From NCBI GenBank assembly GCA_016292295.1, contig JADNEJ010000618.1:1-7056 (forward strand): a DNA stretch of 7,056 nucleotides, read 5' to 3'. Below are positions 1 through 6,521 of the stretch, in pieces. Source of the stretch: Candidatus Thiodictyon intracellulare (GTDB lineage: Bacteria > Pseudomonadota > Gammaproteobacteria > Chromatiales > Chromatiaceae). The notes under the pieces were generated by a model that searched no databases, was not told where the DNA came from, and saw only the letters and a program-made list of their open reading frames with translations. Positions within the stretch are counted from its first letter, which is position 1. Each line of letters opens with the position of its first letter. Position numbers and translations under genes: made by a program.

Positions 1-105
1 CAGCGCCTTGCCCAACAACGCCCGCGCCTGCGCGGGCGTGAGCGTCTCCAGATCGTCCAGATCGGCGTCGTCGCATTGTTTGAGGTCTTGATCGCTCAGG
101 TGTAT
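1..105 (-). CDS. IS66-type (DUF6444-like) transposase, N-terminal fragment cut by window edge
   Basis: The minus strand is open for 35 codons from 105 to 1 and continues past the left edge. The peptide contains HLSDQDLKQ, an acidic stretch DDADLDDLE, then LTPAQARALLGKAL. From memory, this pattern (SxxDL, acidic residues, LTPxQxRALLxK) resembles the N-terminus of DUF6444/IS66-family transposases, which continue into an Asn/Pro-rich linker and the DDE domain; none of that is visible here. There is no ATG or GTG in frame after the upstream stop (TAA, 141-139). The best-placed start is an ATA codon at 105-103, where relatives would be expected to have ATG, so the start may be mutated, or CTG at 99-97 may be used. 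No Shine-Dalgarno sequence is evident. Family assignment is tentative because only 35 residues are present. Confidence 0.5.
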   Translation of the reverse strand, partial: MHLSDQDLKQCDDADLDDLETLTPAQARALLGKAL

Positions 106-144
106 GGTAGTAGCGTGGCGACGCCTGCCCGCTCTCGCTTAGGA

Positions 145-169
145 GGCCGTGCCATATTCTGGCACGGCC
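145..169. other. Perfect 10-bp stem-loop upstream of the transposase fragment
   Basis: GGCCGTGCCA at 145-154 and TGGCACGGCC at 160-169 form a perfect 10-bp inverted repeat around a 5-nt loop (TATTC). Neither side has a T-tract, so it is not a canonical intrinsic terminator. It lies about 40 nt upstream of the transposase-like reading frame on the minus strand. It could be an attenuator-like hairpin in the transposase leader, or part of an element end. Confidence 0.55.
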
Positions 170-295
170 GTCGAGCTGTGTCGCGTAGGTTTATGATCGT
201 CCACGAGGGCTAAGATACAGAGGAGGGCTAAACGGCTACCTCCGTTCCTCTGTCCTCTGGGCTGTGACGTGAGCATGGTCGGTAAATCCGGCATT

Positions 296-313
296 ATGTA
301 GCAAACGCTACAT
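296..313. repeat. Stem-loop inside the left end of the MITE-like element
   Basis: ATGTAGC (296-302) and GCTACAT (307-313) form a perfect 7-bp stem with the 4-nt loop AAAC. The left half belongs to the 15-bp terminal inverted repeat. The dyad is a diverged copy, in opposite orientation, of the units at 464-507, so the element carries three related dyads. Confidence 0.6.
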
Positions 314-463
314 GGCTATTTATTCAGTAACTTGGCTACGATTTCCCGATTCTGAGCCAGTCCCGGCAGCCGGATTTCTCACCGAAATCTGGTAGATCCC
401 GGCGCCCACCCGCCCGCATCGTACTGAGTTGCCGCCGGATTCTGCGTAATCAATTGATTCGAT

Positions 464-507
464 AATTATGTGCAGTTGCTACATAAATTATGTGCAGTTG
501 CTACATA
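464..507 (+). repeat. Perfect 22-bp direct tandem repeat (two units)
   Basis: Units 464-485 and 486-507 are identical over all 22 bases and directly adjacent. Each contains TGTGCAGTTGCTACATA, which is an imperfect palindrome (ATGT-GCA/TGC-TACAT). The second unit supplies most of the right terminal inverted repeat. Repeated sub-terminal motifs are known as transposase binding sites in several insertion-sequence families; paired operators for a dimeric regulator are the alternative. Confidence 0.75.
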
Positions 508-691
508 ATGCCCAGTAAATCAGGCGTGAAGTCGACTCTGGCGAGGTGACTACCGACAGGTACCTTGGGGGTAACGGACGAACCCCGACACGATGGTGCT
601 GGCTTGCGCCTATCGCGTGCCTCCACCAATCCCACGGAGAGCCCTCGATCTTTATGTCAACAAGCCGTGGTTTTTTCGCGCTCTTCGCGAA

Positions 692-2695
692 CTAATCTTC
701 TTCTTGGGTCCTCGCGTCGCAGTCTGCCTCGATCAGCACGATCCCGACATCCGGTTCGGTGTGAGTACGCAGCCCCGGCAACTCGCCCGCAAACTCCACC
801 GGCAGGCCGAAGTCTTGGGGGTCGGTTGCGGGGACGACGATCAGATTGAGCAACAGGCCCCGGTGCTGGCGGGTGACATTGCCCACCCACAGGGACGCGC
901 CGTCCGACAGGCGCCAACGTGTGGACCAGAGGCGCAAGACCTCCCGCTGGTCGGCGCCGATGGGCTTGGTCAGGATTAGGGCCTCATGAAGACCATCGTG
1001 GACTTGGGGGATCACCGGGGTCTGCGCCAGCGGCAGCGAGGGCGACAGCAACCGCAGTACGCTGTCCCAATCGAGGCGCGGGCCGCGCTGCCAGCCAAAC
1101 GCGGCTAGCGCCCTAGCCAACGTGTCCGGGTCGCCCGCGTACTGGATGGGCAAGGGGTGGCGGTGGCGCTGACCCAAGTCTTCCCGGTGGCTGGGGAGCC
1201 TGGCCCAAGCGGCGTCCTGCCAGGCGGTGCGCTCCAGTGCCGCGGTGCGCGGCGCCGGGGTTAGGCGCTCCAGTTCCTGGTTGCCGCTGATTGCGCCATG
1301 CAGGCCGAGGCCCGCGGCTAGTCCGATCGCGGCGACCGTTGCGAGCACGCCGGGGCGCAGCGCCAAGCGGCTATGGCGGCGGAAGGCGAGTCCCAGGGCC
1401 GCGACCCACACCAGCCCCAGGGCGATGCTGTTGATGATGCTGCTGAACCACTCCGCCCCCAGATAGACACGTGCCCCGGCCACCGCCGTGATCAGCGTGG
1501 TGGCCAGGGCATAGGGGACCCAGCGCAGCGGTGCGGCCAGACCGCGGGCAATGGCGACAGCCAGGAAGCCATAGACACTGGTGGCCAGCAAGACGGGCCC
1601 GCTGGGGAAGGACCAGGGCAGGGCCAGGTGTAGGCCGAGGTCGGGTCGCGGTACCGCGAGCAGGGCGCCGATCAGCGGGGTGGCCACCAAGGGGAAGGCG
1701 GCCGCCGCCAACCAGTAGTGCCCACGCCGGTCTTCGCCACGCCAATGCAGCCAGCCATACACCAAGAGCACCATGGGCAGTACCACGGCGAGGGCGCCGA
1801 ACGCGGCCAGCACGACCATCAGGCGATTGCCGAGCGGGGTGTACAGGCTCTGGCCCAGGTCCAGAGCGGCGAGATTCAACGCCAGTTCGCGAGGGCCAAA
1901 CAGGGTCAGGCCGGTGAGTGCCCCGAGCAGGAGTGCACTCAGCAGCAGGAGGAAGGCCAGCCCGGTGAGGGCGCGGGCATCCGGGTGTTCGGGGTCTGCC
2001 AGGGCGAGTGCGATGCCGCCTATTCCGGGATGCAGGTCGGCCCAGCGCAGCAGCCCTTGGAGCCAGTGGCCGGCGTGGGGAGCGAGCAACCGGTAGATCC
2101 GGTGAGCCGACCAGAAGGTGAACCACAGGGCGCCCGTCAGGAGGAGCCCGAGGATGGCTAGGCGCACGGCCGCCTCGGCGGCCAGCTTGAGTGATGTCCC
2201 CAGCACCATGCCGGGGATGAAGTAGGTCAGGATCTGGGCGATGCCTGAGCTGATGTTGGCCGCGAAGAAACGGCGCGGGGGCATCCGCAGCATCCCGGCG
2301 ACCAGGGGGACAACGGCCCGGCTAGGCCCGGCGAAGCGCCCGATGACCACGCTCCAGCCGCCGTAGCGGGCGAAAAACGTGACCCCCTGGTCGAGGGACT
2401 CGGGGTAGCGGGAGAAAGGCCAAAGGCCGCGCAGGTGCTCGTTGTAGTGGCGCCCGACGGCATAGCTCAGACCGTCGCCCATGACGGCCCCGGCGACCGC
2501 GGCGCCGAAGGCGGGCCAGAAGTCGATAGCGCCGGTGGTGATCAGGGCGCCGGCCCCCAGCAGCAGGACCACCCCGGGGACGACGAGCCCGATCAGCGCG
2601 GTCGATTCGCCCATGGCGACCGCGAAGATCACGGCATAGGCCCAGAGCGGGTGGTCGCCCACCCATGCCAGGACCTGATCAAACAGCGCCTCCAC
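692..2695 (-). CDS. Membrane protein fusing DedA/VTT, a degenerate PAP2 domain and an LssY C-terminal domain
   Basis: A 667-aa protein. Residues 1-210 form a DedA/VTT-type module, with E30 in a GESTALIG segment, MGDGLSYAVGR (D74), and the DedA signature RFAGPSR (120-126). After a linker and further hydrophobic segments (about 243-266, 292-314 and 326-348), residues 330-440 match the membrane PAP2 phosphatase fold: VPRP at 348-351, FPSG at 363-366, and ARVYLGAEW at 408-416. The expected catalytic residues are changed: the PSGH histidine is P367, the second histidine is E415, the following aspartate is S419, and the serine before R409 is A408. Residues 510-620 resemble the soluble LssY C-terminal domain (PQVHDGLHEALIL; LWVGNV). 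DedA proteins act in envelope lipid or proton-dependent transport and PAP2 enzymes dephosphorylate lipids; here hydrolysis looks unlikely, so a binding or transport role is inferred. The start is GTG at 2695, directly preceded by an in-frame TAG, which fixes the 5' limit. It follows hemL by 40 nt on the same strand and is probably cotranscribed. Confidence 0.88.
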   Translation of the reverse strand: MEALFDQVLAWVGDHPLWAYAVIFAVAMGESTALIGLVVPGVVLLLGAGALITTGAIDFWPAFGAAVAGAVMGDGLSYAVGRHYNEHLRGLWPFSRYPESLDQGVTFFARYGGWSVVIGRFAGPSRAVVPLVAGMLRMPPRRFFAANISSGIAQILTYFIPGMVLGTSLKLAAEAAVRLAILGLLLTGALWFTFWSAHRIYRLLAPHAGHWLQGLLRWADLHPGIGGIALALADPEHPDARALTGLAFLLLLSALLLGALTGLTLFGPRELALNLAALDLGQSLYTPLGNRLMVVLAAFGALAVVLPMVLLVYGWLHWRGEDRRGHYWLAAAAFPLVATPLIGALLAVPRPDLGLHLALPWSFPSGPVLLATSVYGFLAVAIARGLAAPLRWVPYALATTLITAVAGARVYLGAEWFSSIINSIALGLVWVAALGLAFRRHSRLALRPGVLATVAAIGLAAGLGLHGAISGNQELERLTPAPRTAALERTAWQDAAWARLPSHREDLGQRHRHPLPIQYAGDPDTLARALAAFGWQRGPRLDWDSVLRLLSPSLPLAQTPVIPQVHDGLHEALILTKPIGADQREVLRLWSTRWRLSDGASLWVGNVTRQHRGLLLNLIVVPATDPQDFGLPVEFAGELPGLRTHTEPDVGIVLIEADCDARTQEED

Positions 2696-2735
2696 CTAGC
2701 GACTGCTCTGCGGACCGGGGAGCGCGCCCGGCAAC

Positions 2736-4022
2736 TCAGGCGACGACCTGGGCGAAGGCCAGTTCCGCGGCGTCCAGGGTGGCCTTGATCTGTGACTCCT
2801 CGTGGGTGATGGAGACGAACCCGGCCTCGAAGGCGGAGGGGGCCAGATAGACGCCGTGGTCCAGTATGGCGTGGAAGAAGGCGCGGAACTGGTCCTGGTT
2901 GCAGGCGGTGGCTTGGGCGTAGGTGGTCACCTGGGGCGCGTCGGTGAAGAAGAGGCCGAACATACCGCCGACCCTGTTCACCGCCAGGGGCACGCCGACC
3001 GCGCGGGCGCGCTCCACCAGGCCGTCCGTGAGTTCCACCGTGCGCGCACCGATCCGCTCGTAGAAGCCGGGGGCGGAGATCAACTCCAGGGTCTTGAGTC
3101 CCGCCGCCATGGCGATGGGGTTGCCGGACAGGGTGCCGGCCTGATAGACCGGACCCAGGGGGGAGATCCGCTCCATCACCTCGCGCCGCCCGCCGAAGGC
3201 GCCCATCGGCATGCCGCCGCCGATCACCTTGCCAAGCGCGGTCAGGTCAGGGCGGATGCCGTAGTGGGCCTGGGCCCCGCCCAGGGCGACGCGAAAGCCG
3301 GTCATGACCTCGTCGAGGATCAGCAACGCCCCATACCAGTCGCAGACCGCCCGCAGTCCTTCCAGGAAACCGGACACCGGCGGGATGCAGTTCATGTTGC
3401 CCGCCACCGGCTCCACGATGATGCAGGCGATCTCGTGGCCGATCGCGGCGAAGGTCTCCTCGACCTGTGCCAGGTCGTTGTAGGTCAGGGTGATGGTGAG
3501 TTCCGCCAACGCCTTGGGTACCCCGGGGGAACTGGGTTCTCCGAAGGTCAGGGCGCCCGAGCCGGCCTTGACCAGGAGTGAGTCCGCGTGGCCGTGGTAG
3601 CAGCCCTCGAACTTCACGATCTTATCCCGCCCGGTGAAGCCGCGGGCCAGGCGCAGAGCGCTCATGGTGGCCTCGGTACCGGAGCTGACCATGCGCACCA
3701 TGTCCATGCTCGGGACCAGGGCGCATACCCGATCGGCCATGATGGTCTCAAGCTCGGTGGGGGCGCCGAAGGAGAGACCCTTGTGCAGCCGCTCCTGGAC
3801 TGCCGCCAGGACCTGCGGGTGGGCGTGGCCCAGGATCATTGGGCCCCAGGAGCCTACGTAGTCGACATAGCGCTTGCCGTCGGCGTCGAAGACGTAGGGA
3901 CCCAGCGCGCTCTCAAAGAACACCGGGTCACCGCCGACTCCGCGGAAGGCCCGCACCGGTGAGTTGACGCCGCCGGGGATGTGGCGCTGGGCGGCGGTAA
4001 AGAGGTCGTGGGATCGGCTCAT
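2736..4022 (-). CDS. hemL: Glutamate-1-semialdehyde 2,1-aminomutase
   Basis: A cytoplasmic PLP enzyme that moves the amino group of glutamate-1-semialdehyde to give 5-aminolevulinate, the last step of the C5 pathway and the precursor of haem, sirohaem and bacteriochlorophyll. The 428-aa product has the usual family length (E. coli HemL is 426). Visible signatures are [12 protein letters not shown] at 15-26, SSGTEATM at 113-120 (PLP phosphate contact), CYHGHAD at 141-147, LDEVMTGFR at 236-244 (D237 contacts the pyridine nitrogen), the Schiff-base lysine K265 in [17 protein letters not shown], and AGTLSGNP at 295-302. The ATG at 4022-4020 overlaps the thiE stop as ATGA, and GGAG lies 8 nt upstream within the thiE coding end, so translational coupling is likely. 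No damage is seen. Confidence 0.97.
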   Translation of the reverse strand: MSRSHDLFTAAQRHIPGGVNSPVRAFRGVGGDPVFFESALGPYVFDADGKRYVDYVGSWGPMILGHAHPQVLAAVQERLHKGLSFGAPTELETIMADRVCALVPSMDMVRMVSSGTEATMSALRLARGFTGRDKIVKFEGCYHGHADSLLVKAGSGALTFGEPSSPGVPKALAELTITLTYNDLAQVEETFAAIGHEIACIIVEPVAGNMNCIPPVSGFLEGLRAVCDWYGALLILDEVMTGFRVALGGAQAHYGIRPDLTALGKVIGGGMPMGAFGGRREVMERISPLGPVYQAGTLSGNPIAMAAGLKTLELISAPGFYERIGARTVELTDGLVERARAVGVPLAVNRVGGMFGLFFTDAPQVTTYAQATACNQDQFRAFFHAILDHGVYLAPSAFEAGFVSITHEESQIKATLDAAELAFAQVVA

Positions 4023-4681
4023 CTGGGGGTCTCCGTCGGGCGCGCGCCCGGTTCAAATAGTTTGCTGTAGGCCCGCGCCGCTGCGGCGATGTCCGGGGCG
4101 GCAAAGACACCAGTGATCACGGCCAGCAGGTCGGCGCCGGCCGCGATCAGGAGTCCGCCATTCTGTGGCGTGATCCCGCCGATCGCAACCAGCGGCACCC
4201 TGAGCCGTGCGCGGGCCCGGGTCAAGAGATCGGGGGCGGGGCGCACAGCGTCGGGTTTGATCGTCGAGGGGAAGAAGCTGCCGAAGGCGCAGTAGTCGGC
4301 GCCGGCGGCGGTCAGGGCCAGGTCCAGGCGGTCGTAACAGGAGACGCCGATGATCGCGTCCGCCCCGAGGCGGGCGCGAGCGGCGGCCAGGTCAGCGTCG
4401 TTACGGCCCAGGTGGACGCCGGCGGCGCCGACGGCCAGGGCGAGTTCGACGTCATCGTTGATGATCAGTGCGACGGCGGCGGCGTCGCACCGCGCGAGCA
4501 GTGCGGCGGCCTGGGCGCGGCGCCGCGCCGGGGCGAGCCCCTTGGCCCGGTACTGGACCAGCCGGGCGCCGCCGTCGATTGCCAGTGCTACTTGCTCGAC
4601 CAGGCGCCGGTCCTCGCGCGCCGGGTTGCCGGGGCCTGGGTCCTGGGTGATGGCATAGAGCCCGCGTAATGACCGGCTCAT
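4019..4681 (-). CDS. thiE: Thiamine-phosphate synthase
   Basis: Joins 4-amino-5-hydroxymethyl-2-methylpyrimidine diphosphate to the thiazole phosphate, giving thiamin monophosphate and pyrophosphate, in the cytoplasm. The 220-aa protein shows the TIM-barrel landmarks in order: LYAITQ at 8-13, VQYRAKG at 42-48 (R45 and K47 in the pyrimidine/diphosphate site), NDD at 75-77, HLGRND at 90-95 (metal-binding aspartate region), GVS at 112-114, GSFFPSTIK at 134-142 (phosphate-contacting loop), and [10 protein letters not shown] at 165-174. The ATG at 4681 overlaps the thiD stop by 4 nt (ATGA), and its own stop overlaps the hemL start the same way. Length is normal (about 210-220), with no ThiD or HMP-kinase fusion. 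The C-terminal tail after residue 208 is short and Pro/Arg-rich. Confidence 0.95.
   Translation of the reverse strand: MSRSLRGLYAITQDPGPGNPAREDRRLVEQVALAIDGGARLVQYRAKGLAPARRRAQAAALLARCDAAAVALIINDDVELALAVGAAGVHLGRNDADLAAARARLGADAIIGVSCYDRLDLALTAAGADYCAFGSFFPSTIKPDAVRPAPDLLTRARARLRVPLVAIGGITPQNGGLLIAAGADLLAVITGVFAAPDIAAAARAYSKLFEPGARPTETPR
4031..4034 (-). promoter_or_regulatory. Ribosome binding site of hemL
   Basis: GGAG on the minus strand, 8 nt before the hemL ATG and inside the last codons of thiE. Together with the ATGA overlap it supports the chosen hemL start. Confidence 0.6.
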
Positions 4682-5508
4682 GGGGCGGTTCCGCTGGACT
4701 CCGGGTCCCAGGGCAGGGCGTAGAGCCGGTTGGGGGTGAGCTGGCCGCGGCCGGTGCGCCAGGCGCGCGCCAGGCTGGTCCAGGTATAGACTTGAGCCGC
4801 CGCTACCGCCGTCGGCAGGTCCAATCCCAAGGCGAGCCGTGCGGCGACCGCGCTCGCGAGCGTGCAGCCGGAGCCGTGGTAGTCGCCGGGCAGGCGCGGC
4901 CAGGTCAGGGACTGCGTGTTCCCGTCATCCCCGTAGAGCCGGTTGGTCACCACCGCGGCCTCCTCATGGGTGCCGGTGATCAGGACCCAGCATGCCCCTG
5001 CCGCGCGCAGGCGCCGTGCGCACTCCGGCGCATCGGCGCCGCCGCTCAAGCGCTGCGCCTCCGGCAGATTGGGCGTTACTAGGGTGGCGCGGGGTAGGAG
5101 GCCGGCGAGCAGCGCCTGGACCAGCGCCTCGTCGGCCAGCGTTTGCCCCGCCCCAGAGGCCAGCACCGGGTCCAGCACGACCGGCAAGGCCGGGTGGTCG
5201 TCACAGATGGCGCACAGGATCGGGATCAGCCGGGCGTCGCCGATCAGCCCGATCTTGATGACCGCGGGGTTGGCGTCCGCGATCAGGGCGCGGCACTGGG
5301 CCGCGATCTGGGCGGCGGGCTGGGGATAGACCTGCCGCAGACCGCGGGTGTCCTGGTCCGTCAAGGCGGTGATCACCTTGACGGCGAAGGCGCCCGCGGC
5401 GCGCACGGCCTCGGCGTCCGCGTCGATCCCGGCGCCGCCGCTCGGGTCGTGACCGCCCACGCAGAGCACGATCGGGGGGCTGGGGATGGGGATGAGGTGC
5501 ATAGTCAT
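4678..5508 (-). CDS. thiD: Hydroxymethylpyrimidine / phosphomethylpyrimidine kinase
   Basis: Phosphorylates HMP and HMP-phosphate with ATP to give HMP-PP, the substrate of ThiE encoded immediately downstream. From the chosen ATG the protein has 276 residues, close to the usual length of about 265. Signatures of the ribokinase-like fold are GGHDPSGGAG at 18-27 (pyrimidine site), VLDPVLASGAG in the middle, TPNLPEAQRL, and HGSGCTLASA with the anion-hole GSGC at 212-215. The frame is open upstream to 5607, but residues before MTMHLIP show no family similarity, so the start was placed at 5508. A second ATG at 5502 sits at a better distance (8 nt) from the weak AGAGA ribosome site and is an equal candidate. 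It is the first gene of the thiD-thiE-hemL-membrane protein cluster and is divergent from rubredoxin. I see no TPP riboswitch ahead of it. Confidence 0.94.
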   Translation of the reverse strand: MTMHLIPIPSPPIVLCVGGHDPSGGAGIDADAEAVRAAGAFAVKVITALTDQDTRGLRQVYPQPAAQIAAQCRALIADANPAVIKIGLIGDARLIPILCAICDDHPALPVVLDPVLASGAGQTLADEALVQALLAGLLPRATLVTPNLPEAQRLSGGADAPECARRLRAAGACWVLITGTHEEAAVVTNRLYGDDGNTQSLTWPRLPGDYHGSGCTLASAVAARLALGLDLPTAVAAAQVYTWTSLARAWRTGRGQLTPNRLYALPWDPESSGTAP

Positions 5509-5660
5509 GATCTCTGTGGGTAATTCCAGATGCAGATTGCAACGGGCTGGCCAGGCCCCGATCTTGTCGGCCTGGTTATGCCTGCCGCAAGCCGCGGCGG
5601 GCGCCATTCGACCGTACCCCGGGCGGCGGCGGTGCGTCGCGGTCGACCAACGGAGTTATC
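5509..5660. promoter_or_regulatory. Divergent thiD / rubredoxin intergenic region
   Basis: These 152 bases must carry the promoters for the minus-strand thiamin/haem cluster and the plus-strand rubredoxin gene. No sigma-70 boxes with good spacing could be picked with confidence on either strand. A 7-bp inverted repeat CCAGGCC (5551-5557) / GGCCTGG (5569-5575) with an 11-nt loop lies in the middle and could be an operator or a leader hairpin. The conserved elements of a TPP riboswitch are not recognisable. Confidence 0.5.
5652..5655 (+). promoter_or_regulatory. Ribosome binding site of rubredoxin
   Basis: GGAG ends 5 nt before the ATG at 5661, a near-ideal Shine-Dalgarno placement that fixes the start of the small rubredoxin gene. 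Confidence 0.7.
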
Positions 5661-5825
5661 ATGAAGACCTATATGTGTGTAATTTGCGGATTAGTCTATG
5701 ACGAGGCCAAGGGCTGGCCCGACGACGGCATTGCCGCCGGGACCTGCTGGGAGGAGGTCCCGCCGGACTGGAAGTGCCCGGAGTGCGGCGCCGACAAAGA
5801 CGATTTTGAACTGGTGGAGCTATGA
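5661..5825 (+). CDS. rubA: Rubredoxin
   Basis: A 54-aa one-iron electron carrier, the standard size. The Fe(Cys)4 site is complete: C6 and C9 in MCVICGLVYDE, and C39 and C42 in WKCPECGADKDDFE. The aromatic core residues Y4, Y13, W37 and F49 are also present. An extra cysteine, C29, stands in AGTCWEEVP, where rubredoxins usually have arginine (GTRWED). This may be a real variant or a CGC-to-TGC change. The gene is transcribed away from thiD. Its stop overlaps an ATG (5822-5824, ATGA) that is in frame with the downstream DUF5063-like gene, so the two may form an operon. Rubredoxins typically serve oxygen or peroxide detoxification or alkane oxidation; the partner is not shown here. Confidence 0.95.
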   Translation: MKTYMCVICGLVYDEAKGWPDDGIAAGTCWEEVPPDWKCPECGADKDDFELVEL

Positions 5826-5842
5826 TGACCCGCCAAGTCGTT

Positions 5843-5856
5843 CCCGGGCGCCCGGG
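5843..5856. repeat. 14-bp GC palindrome after rubredoxin
   Basis: CCCGGGCGCCCGGG is a perfect 14-bp palindrome 18 nt beyond the rubredoxin stop. It has no T-tract, so it is at best a pause or mRNA-stability hairpin rather than an intrinsic terminator. It lies between rubredoxin and the proposed start of the DUF5063-like gene. Confidence 0.45.
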
Positions 5857-5908
5857 TCGGCGTCGCGCGGATCAGGCAGAGCCGCAGTTGTCGTCTATAC
5901 TGCCTGGC

Positions 5909-6440
5909 ATGAAGGTGCCCACCAAACAGCCCAATCAGCGCGACCCCGGGGTCCACTAGATTCTGACCATCGCCCGCCGCTATTGCGACCGGATCGAGGC
6001 GGCGGGGCGTACCGTGCCGGACTGGCTCCGGGAGGTGGCGCTGCTGTTGCTGCAGCTGCATGCCGCCATGACCTCGGTCCTCGACCACGCACCCCAGGTC
6101 AGGCTCGCCACCCCGGTTGAGGTTGATCTGGACGCGCGCTTCGATCTCTACTCGCGCCTGCGGGGTTTGCTGGCCGATCGAGACGGCTATTTTCTGGAGT
6201 TTTGCCGCGTGCAGGAGGGCTTAGATGCCAGGGCCGGCAGCCTGGTGGACGACCTGACCGACATCTACTGCGAACTGAAGGCCGGCTTGCGGATCTTCGA
6301 CCTGGATTCCGCAGCGCGCGTTGGACACCTGGTTTCTCGGCTGCGAGAGCCACTGGAGGGAGCACCTGATCGATGCCGAGCGGCACGTGGCCATGTTGGC
6401 CGCTGCCAATCGGCTGGGCCAGGTCGGGGACCGCGATTAG
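5909..6440 (+). pseudogene. DUF5063-like protein gene, broken by a nonsense codon and a frameshift
   Basis: The frame starts MKVPTKQPNQRDPGVH, meets TAG at 5957-5959, then continues with IARRYCDRIEAAG, LREVALLLLQLHAAM, RFDLYSRLRGLLADRDGYF, and SLVDDLTDIYCELKAGL. After one surplus T at 6307-6308 the reading moves by one base, to CCG CAG CGC GCG TTG GAC, and continues as ALDTWFLGCESHWREHLI then DAERHVAMLAAANRLG to a TAG at 6438-6440. The repaired product is about 176 aa. The pattern (helical, DLTDIYxELK then WxxxxxSHWxxHLxDA) matches my recollection of DUF5063, a family of unknown function. The stop looks like a CAG-to-TAG change. An in-frame ATG at 5822 overlapping the rubredoxin stop could be an earlier start; none has a strong ribosome site. 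Sequence error is a real alternative to pseudogenisation. Confidence 0.7.
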
Positions 6441-6506
6441 TCACTTTTTCATCCTGGATTGAGTAGGTGGGTTTCTGTTAGATTCCAGCGCCAGTTTAGA
6501 GTTAAC

Positions 6507-6510
6507 GGAG
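6507..6510 (+). promoter_or_regulatory. Possible ribosome binding site of the Fe-S carrier pseudogene
   Basis: GGAG lies 11 nt before the ATG at 6522. The spacing is longer than ideal, but this is the only purine-rich site, and it supports this ATG as the original start. Confidence 0.4.
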
Positions 6511-6521
6511 ACGACTTACGT

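Larger units (their letters stand above)
282..521. mobile_element. MITE-like element with inverted ends and possible 7-bp target duplication
   Basis: GGCATTATGTAGCAA at 290-304 recurs as its exact reverse complement at 498-512, a 15-bp perfect inverted repeat 223 bp apart end to end. The direct repeat GTAAATC sits immediately outside at 282-288 and 515-521, as a target-site duplication would, with one or two unmatched bases next to each inverted repeat. The interior has no coding capacity. It contains a tandem 22-bp repeat near the right end, a 9-bp hairpin (370-392) and a 12-bp palindrome (448-459). Non-autonomous miniature elements have this architecture; the parent transposase cannot be named from the ends alone. 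Alternatives are a heavily deleted insertion sequence, or a cluster of operator-like dyads that mimics one. Its nearness to an IS66-type fragment suggests a local insertion hot spot. Confidence 0.5.
106..691. other. Gene-free region with several dyads
   Basis: I see no convincing gene in these 586 bases. Reading frames between 565 and 979 on the plus strand are shadows of the membrane-protein gene or carry no recognisable sequence. The stretch contains the hairpin at 145-169; a loose inverted repeat ACAGAGGA (217-224) / TCCTCTGT (246-253); the MITE-like element at 282-521; a 9-bp stem with one G-T pair at 370-378/384-392; a 12-bp palindrome AATCAATTGATT at 448-459; and a hairpin TTCGCG/CGCGAA at 675-691 just beyond the stop of the membrane-protein gene. 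Base composition is visibly more AT-rich at 285-350 and 445-510 than in the flanking coding DNA, as expected for inserted or regulatory DNA. Confidence 0.6.

Noticed and set aside
464..507. CRISPR array
   Set aside because: There are only two directly abutting copies and no spacers or cas genes, so it is a simple tandem repeat.
632..676. CCACGG/CCGTGG inverted repeat followed by six T on the plus strand, terminator-like
   Set aside because: The stem is only 6 bp with a 27-nt loop, and no plus-strand gene lies upstream to be terminated.
671..691. Stem TTCGCG/CGCGAA beside a run of six T, just past the stop of the membrane-protein gene
   Set aside because: For a minus-strand terminator the T-run must follow the stem on that strand. 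Here the run precedes the stem on the plus strand and reads as A on the minus strand, so the geometry is wrong.
565..979. Open frames on the plus strand
   Set aside because: They overlap the C-terminal coding region of the membrane protein antisense, lack ribosome sites and resemble no family; they are GC-driven shadows.
5509..5607. N-terminal extension of ThiD to an ATG at 5607
   Set aside because: The extra 33 residues have no family similarity and precede the normal ThiD start, and the region is needed for divergent promoters.
5509..5660. TPP riboswitch before thiD
   Set aside because: The conserved CUGAGA and ACC-rich core elements could not be found on the minus strand.
5895..5900. TATACT as a -10 box for the DUF5063-like gene
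   Set aside because: No acceptable -35 hexamer lies 16-18 nt upstream, and the site is only about 10 nt from the proposed start codon.
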